Position numbers and translations under genes: made by a program. Positions 44,592 to 48,394 of a stretch of 48,394 nt of DNA are shown piece after piece. Source of the stretch: Lingula anatina. Taxonomy: Eukaryota > Brachiopoda > Lingulata > Lingulida > Lingulidae. The stretch lies in the NCBI RefSeq assembly GCF_001039355.2, contig NW_019775927.1, forward strand, positions 116,195 to 164,588. The letters are read 5' to 3'. Under the pieces are notes generated by a model that saw only the letters and a program-made list of their open reading frames with translations, did not search any database and was not told the DNA's origin. Within the stretch, counting starts at the first letter, position 1. Each line of letters starts with the position of its first letter.

Positions 44592-45131
44592 CTAGGCCTC
44601 ACGGGAGCCATAAAAAAGCCTTGCCGGAGTGTCCTCTTTGTCGGCAAGAAAATGTTCACATCCGTAAAAGAACTCTTTGCCGCTGATGACGCCATCCTCA
44701 TCAGTGTCGGTGGCATTAAATGGTACTTCCGGTGGTAGCAAGTTTCTCCATATGTAGAGGAAGGCCGAGTACTCTTTAGCTGAAATTTCTCCATCACAGT
44801 CAACGTCAATGATATTTAACCAGTCGATACACCATTCCACTTGGTTATTTTTATCGGTCGCAGTGTTCATTAGAGGTTTAACATATTCAAGCCAGTTTTT
44901 AAAGCGTATGGTCTGCCTTGAATAAAGGCTATTAAAAGGAAACCACGGATCCAAACTCATCAGGCCATACACGGCCATGGCGCGCCATGGAGGCAGTACC
45001 ACGCGGGCTCTTTCGGTGACCAAATCGACGTAATCATGCCTGTTCAGGCCGTCTTCGTTGACGTCCACTTTATTAAACCAGGCTTTCATTTTTCTTTCCC
45101 ATGGTGACGAAGCTACGCCCGGTCCAAAATC
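44592..45131 (-). CDS. Secreted EF-hand protein, sarcoplasmic calcium-binding protein-like: exon 2
   Basis: Acceptor TTGACTATAG on the minus strand, phase 0; residues 37-215, stop TAG at 44594-44592. Helix-loop motifs: loop 1 DVNEDGLNRHDY (59-70), a loop-less region around residues 100-125 where a second EF-hand would be expected, loop 3 DVDCDGEISAKE (145-156) and loop 4 DTDEDGVISGKE (178-189). Loops 3 and 4 have Asp at 1, 3, 5, Gly at 6, Ile at 8 and Glu at 12, so they should bind calcium; loop 1 lacks the position-12 Glu. The paired-hand spacing and the LFYG motif near the C-terminus resemble invertebrate sarcoplasmic calcium-binding proteins (about 175-195 residues, ending FWGP or similar). 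NAT at 175-177 is a potential N-glycosylation site. Confidence 0.88.
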   Translation of the reverse strand, partial: DFGPGVASSPWERKMKAWFNKVDVNEDGLNRHDYVDLVTERARVVLPPWRAMAVYGLMSLDPWFPFNSLYSRQTIRFKNWLEYVKPLMNTATDKNNQVEWCIDWLNIIDVDCDGEISAKEYSAFLYIWRNLLPPEVPFNATDTDEDGVISGKEFFYGCEHFLADKEDTPARLFYGSREA

Positions 45132-45419
45132 CTATAGTCAATTATGGATTTCTGTTACAACTAATAATCAAATCGGAAGGAATTAGAGAGCAAAGTTCTT
45201 CGAATGGTAAAATGTAAATGAAAGTAATATGGAATGTTTTCCTCAAAAATTTCATTTAAAAGACATTGATATACTGCAAAACAAATAACTCAACTGTTTA
45301 AGCCTACAGAGGAAAGACATACATTTGTTATAACTAAAATGGTCATATTTTCATCTTCATGTATATATATCTACCATCTACCATCAGAACAGCAATTTAT
45401 GCATACATTAACTACTTAC

Positions 45420-45527
45420 CTTTACTGCATCTTCTCGATGATCTTGCAATTCGCCATTAACCCAAATAATGTTCGGAACCAACGCAACAAAGACTAGGGT
45501 CTCCAGACCCATGAATACTTGTCTCAT
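45420..45527 (-). CDS. Secreted EF-hand protein: exon 1 with signal peptide
   Basis: ATG at 45527-45525 directly follows a TTTTCCTTTAAG acceptor, so the coding exon begins exactly at the start codon and a 5' UTR exon lies upstream. It encodes 36 residues and ends with donor GTAAGT in phase 0. MRQVFMGLETLVFVALVPNI and the next few residues form a hydrophobic signal peptide with a likely cleavage after the WVNG region. The mature protein would begin with an acidic ELQDHRED segment and be exported or lumenal, unlike ordinary cytosolic sarcoplasmic calcium-binding proteins. Confidence 0.82.
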
Positions 45528-45776
45528 CTTAAAGGAAAACACTCCAGTTTGCATAGTTCCAAATTACTGTTCTAATGTTATTATTGCACATAATGAAAAC
45601 TTCGATGTTGGCTGGCAAAATTTACAAAATTTCACGTTATTTTGCTATTTAACTTATATAATGGGATTTTATCTTAGTTTTTTTAGTTTTTATATCTATA
45701 AATCCTTATTCTTATCAATTGGTAATTTTATCTGATTGTGCCATTATGCCATTGAATTTATCCAACTCTAAACAAT

Positions 45777-45816
45777 TTTTAAATAAAATAAACTACTTTT
45801 AAATAAAATAAACTAT
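45777..45816 (+). repeat. 20-bp tandem duplication in the EF-hand gene's first intron
   Basis: TTTTAAATAAAATAAACTA(C/T) twice. Confidence 0.6.
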
Positions 45817-46218
45817 TACGTATGACGTAAGGAATGTATAAATGTATAATCGGTTAATCATATATATATTCGAGCAATTACACTGTTAGTAGTTTCAGCA
45901 GGCAATAGAGTATATGGCACCAAACCCCTCCCTAAACTTCTAAGAAACCGTCTTCTCCGTTCACCCCCTCCCCTCCAAAAAGGTAAAACAGAATGGCAGT
46001 CGAAACAAGATAAGACAAAACGAGGTTTTCATCACGGCGTCCCATAAAACACGCCCCGAAAGTGAATGAGATATGGATATAGAAAATAAAGAAGTGCTTG
46101 ATTTAACCATACTATGAATATTTTCTGGTGAGAAGTTACTTACTACTTGAAACCTTTTAGACCAATGGAATAACTAATCAGAACCTCTGGAAATAACGCA
46201 AAAAAAGAGAATACTCAC

Positions 46219-46278
46219 CGCGGAGGTCTTGGTCAGATGTTCACAACAACCACGAAGACGGGGTAAAATAAAAATGGA
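46219..46278 (-). other. Probable 5' UTR exon of the EF-hand gene
   Basis: On the minus strand a strong donor (GTGAGT at 46218-46213) follows a GC-richer segment ending CCTCCGCGG. The next strong minus-strand acceptor is the one immediately before the ATG at 45527. The upstream exon edge is set only by a TATA-like sequence about 30 bases away, so it is approximate. Confidence 0.45.
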
Positions 46279-46303
46279 ATGTTTTGCCGATGTGCTTAAA
46301 GTG

Positions 46304-46311
46304 TAAATATA
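46304..46311 (-). promoter_or_regulatory. TATA-like element of the EF-hand gene
   Basis: TATATTTA on the minus strand, about 25-30 bases upstream of the inferred transcription start of the UTR exon. In AT-rich DNA such a match is weak evidence by itself; position relative to the donor makes it plausible. Confidence 0.25.
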
Positions 46312-48394
46312 ACCGCATAACACCTTTCCTAAAATTTAAGGTTATAATATATACATTTTCCTTGCTGGATTTTTGTCCCAAACGAACAAAAACACAGGAA
46401 GCTATAAAATTCTGGTAAAATACATTGAATGAAACAAGATGATGTTATTGGAAATGGAGAACAAAATGTTGCCCGTATGATACTTGCTTTGTTTGTTCTA
46501 AAACACATTAGGTTTAGAATTCTAAAAACATCGTAAAAAAGCAAACATGCAACAATATTAAATACATTAATATCTAGGGAAGGCAAAAAATCCAAAGTTG
46601 TTGTTACAAGCATTCTTTTTTCCAGTTTTGTCCCTTTTTTACCACCATCAGATCTCTTAAACTTTCGGCAACATTTTCACAGGATGCCTGGAACTATCAA
46701 ACATTTGATCTTAATTATGGATTTTTCGGTAGTAGTGTAGAGTTGAATTGTATAGCTATTTTGCCCATGAAGCCAGCGTGTCAGAAACTACTTAATAGTT
46801 GATCTTATTGTTGATCATTTTATGTCTTTTTCGGTAATAGTACAGGTTTGAAACCAGTGTGTCAAATGTCATTGTATAATAGCTTGTATTCAGTGATGCT
46901 AGTGAAGGAGCTGGACAGAATTGAGGTACCTGTAGCTTCATTGGAGACAGGTCAATTGTAGTACACGCTCTATATGAGAAGTAAATATATATTTTATATA
47001 TATTTCTGCACGTCCACGATACTGGATAATAAGATTGGGACATAGGCATCGAAATTTCAACATGGCGTCGAGCTTGTGCGCACGCTTTCCACTTGCATCG
47101 TATTTTGCTTTATGTTCATAAATTTTGGAAAATGTAAGATTGTAAACACATAAAAATTTCAGGAAGGGGTACACTTAACTCTGAGAGTTGGGAAAGCACT
47201 CTGTGATCCTAAATCGGCGGTTAAACAGCGATGGCATGTGAAATCCCTTTTTGTGAATTACACATGAAAATGTGGGTATCGGATATAGCCCATCTAATTA
47301 GGCTCATTCAATATTCATGTGACCGGGTCATAACGTGTTCAATGGAAATCTCCACTAATTATGCTAAGTCCGAATCTGAATGGGGAAACAAAACTGCACG
47401 CTAGCTGTGGATTCGTCGTCGTGCGAGTTTGGAGGAAACAAAACAGGATTGTGTCATAACATCTGTGATTACACGCTCGGCACCCAGACCCACTATGAAG
47501 GTGCATTTCACATGCTGAAGTGTCCAAAAATAAAATTGAATGGCTTCAAATTTGTATTCAATTCTTTTTAAAAACATATACGTGTGTAGGACAACAATCC
47601 ACGACTGTCTCAATTTTACTTTAATTTTTAAATTTTTATCATGTGTTTACATTATGTAAAGAGGCCTAAATAATAACGTATGTTCCGGTAGCGTATGTTA
47701 CGGGTCATTTAATTCTAATGTTTATACCGCGTTCTGATATATTTCGTAGTGATTCAGTTATGATAAAAAAGCATGACGTAAGGATGTTTTTATAAATATT
47801 TAAACTGAAACTCAAGGGGCTTTGTGTCATGGCTAATACTACGTAACGTATGTTCCCCAGAAAAATGCTGCTGACCAAAAAATATATTGTAAGTCCGTAA
47901 TAGTTTGACATTTGTGACATAATATTTGAATCACAAGCTGATTAATATTTCATTAAATGCTCATTTTACTGTCGGTAGGTTGCATTTCCCCCGTTCAGTA
48001 ACAAGCAAACTTAAGTCGCTCAAAAACAATTAACTCCTCTATACATGATTTTTTACAACATTATGCTTGTAAGATATAAACCAAAGTGAGTAAAACGTTT
48101 CACAGCTGGACGTGTGGCATTTGTGACAGTAACGTATGGTCCTTTTTTGGAGCTAGGCGATGAATTATCTTTTATTATTCATGGTTCCAGGAGAGCGAAA
48201 CTTAAAAAAGTTCCTCACGTGGAACCCTATAATAATCAAACATAGTTTGCAATCTGTGCACTAAATATTCTTAAGAGCATGCACGTGACCTCATTTGCAT
48301 CCCCTAATTAGGTTTGGGTGTTTAGTGCATTTATACAGCGTATTGCAACAACGGAAGTAAAATATAGTACTTGATGAACTTATGCAGCAACAAC
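46312..48394. other. Upstream region of the EF-hand gene to the window end
   Basis: No supported gene. Holds the second 76-bp dispersed repeat, short TAACGTATG(T/G)TCC motifs at about 47676, 47847 and 48131, and two CTAATTAGG homeodomain-type sites each near a CA(C/T)GTGACC or ATGTGACC site (47293-47323, 48282-48313). A short ATG frame at 47060 (MASSLCARFPLA...) ends after 19 codons. Confidence 0.4.
46609..46684 (+). repeat. Dispersed repeat, copy 5' of the EF-hand gene
   Basis: Same orientation as 42764-42839 with CCACCATCAGATCTCT and GGCAACATTTTCACAGGA. The two copies bracket the EF-hand gene. Confidence 0.6.

Noticed and set aside
46329-46613. 94-codon minus frame upstream of the EF-hand gene
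   Set aside because: Hydrophobic, Phe/Ile/Cys-rich and without homology features; it overlaps the inferred promoter and looks like a chance frame.
47380-47571. Cys-containing plus-strand frame (63 codons)
   Set aside because: No signal peptide, splice sites or recognised cysteine pattern; overlapping minus frames are equally long.
1-48394. CRISPR arrays, prokaryotic operons, tRNA or rRNA genes
   Set aside because: The window is intron-bearing animal DNA. The regular repeats have no unique spacers, and I found no tRNA-like box A/box B pair with a foldable cloverleaf or rRNA-like sequence by eye.

Overview
This is a eukaryotic (animal) genomic window: AT-rich, full of microsatellites and short inverted-repeat transposons, with two multi-exon genes whose GT-AG introns can be read directly. 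The absence of vertebrate repeats, the Penelope-type element and the moderate intron sizes suggest an invertebrate (lophotrochozoan or non-vertebrate deuterostome). The sequence does not settle which.

Gene 1 (plus strand, coding 10868-39851) is an AFAP1-family (actin filament-associated protein) gene. I joined 25 coding exons by splice signals and continuous phase into one frame of 1012 codons plus stop. The order is: N-terminal AFAP-like helix, proline-rich segment, acidic Tyr motifs, PH domain 1 (about residues 227-322), Ser-rich linker, PH domain 2 (about 480-573), a block of Tyr motifs, a Ser-rich linker, a coiled coil (about 740-807), then a long basic/Ser-rich C-terminal extension ending in a Trp-Glu-containing tail like that of vertebrate AFAP proteins. 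Eight consecutive exons of the extension are phase 0-0 and could be skipped individually. The promoter and any 5' UTR exon are not identified. A long 3' UTR or downstream region runs to about 42.6 kb.

Gene 2 (minus strand, coding 45527-44592, convergent with gene 1) has two coding exons and probably a 5' UTR exon near 46.2 kb. It encodes a 215-residue EF-hand protein of the sarcoplasmic calcium-binding protein type, with an N-terminal signal peptide.

The rest is intron and intergenic DNA. It holds a Penelope-like retroelement fragment folded back on itself inside a PH2-proximal intron, at least six palindromic MITE-like elements, several minisatellites, two minus-strand open frames that look coding but are unrecognised (near 8.8 kb and 40.8 kb), and a 185-bp exact duplication around a single N at 37532 that is almost certainly an assembly artefact. 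The most unusual pattern is that many introns of gene 1 begin, within about 100 bases of the splice donor, with short tandem repeats; the same repeat family recurs in different introns, and the two 33-nt micro-exons share one family (TCACATGACC). No new multi-gene system is visible.
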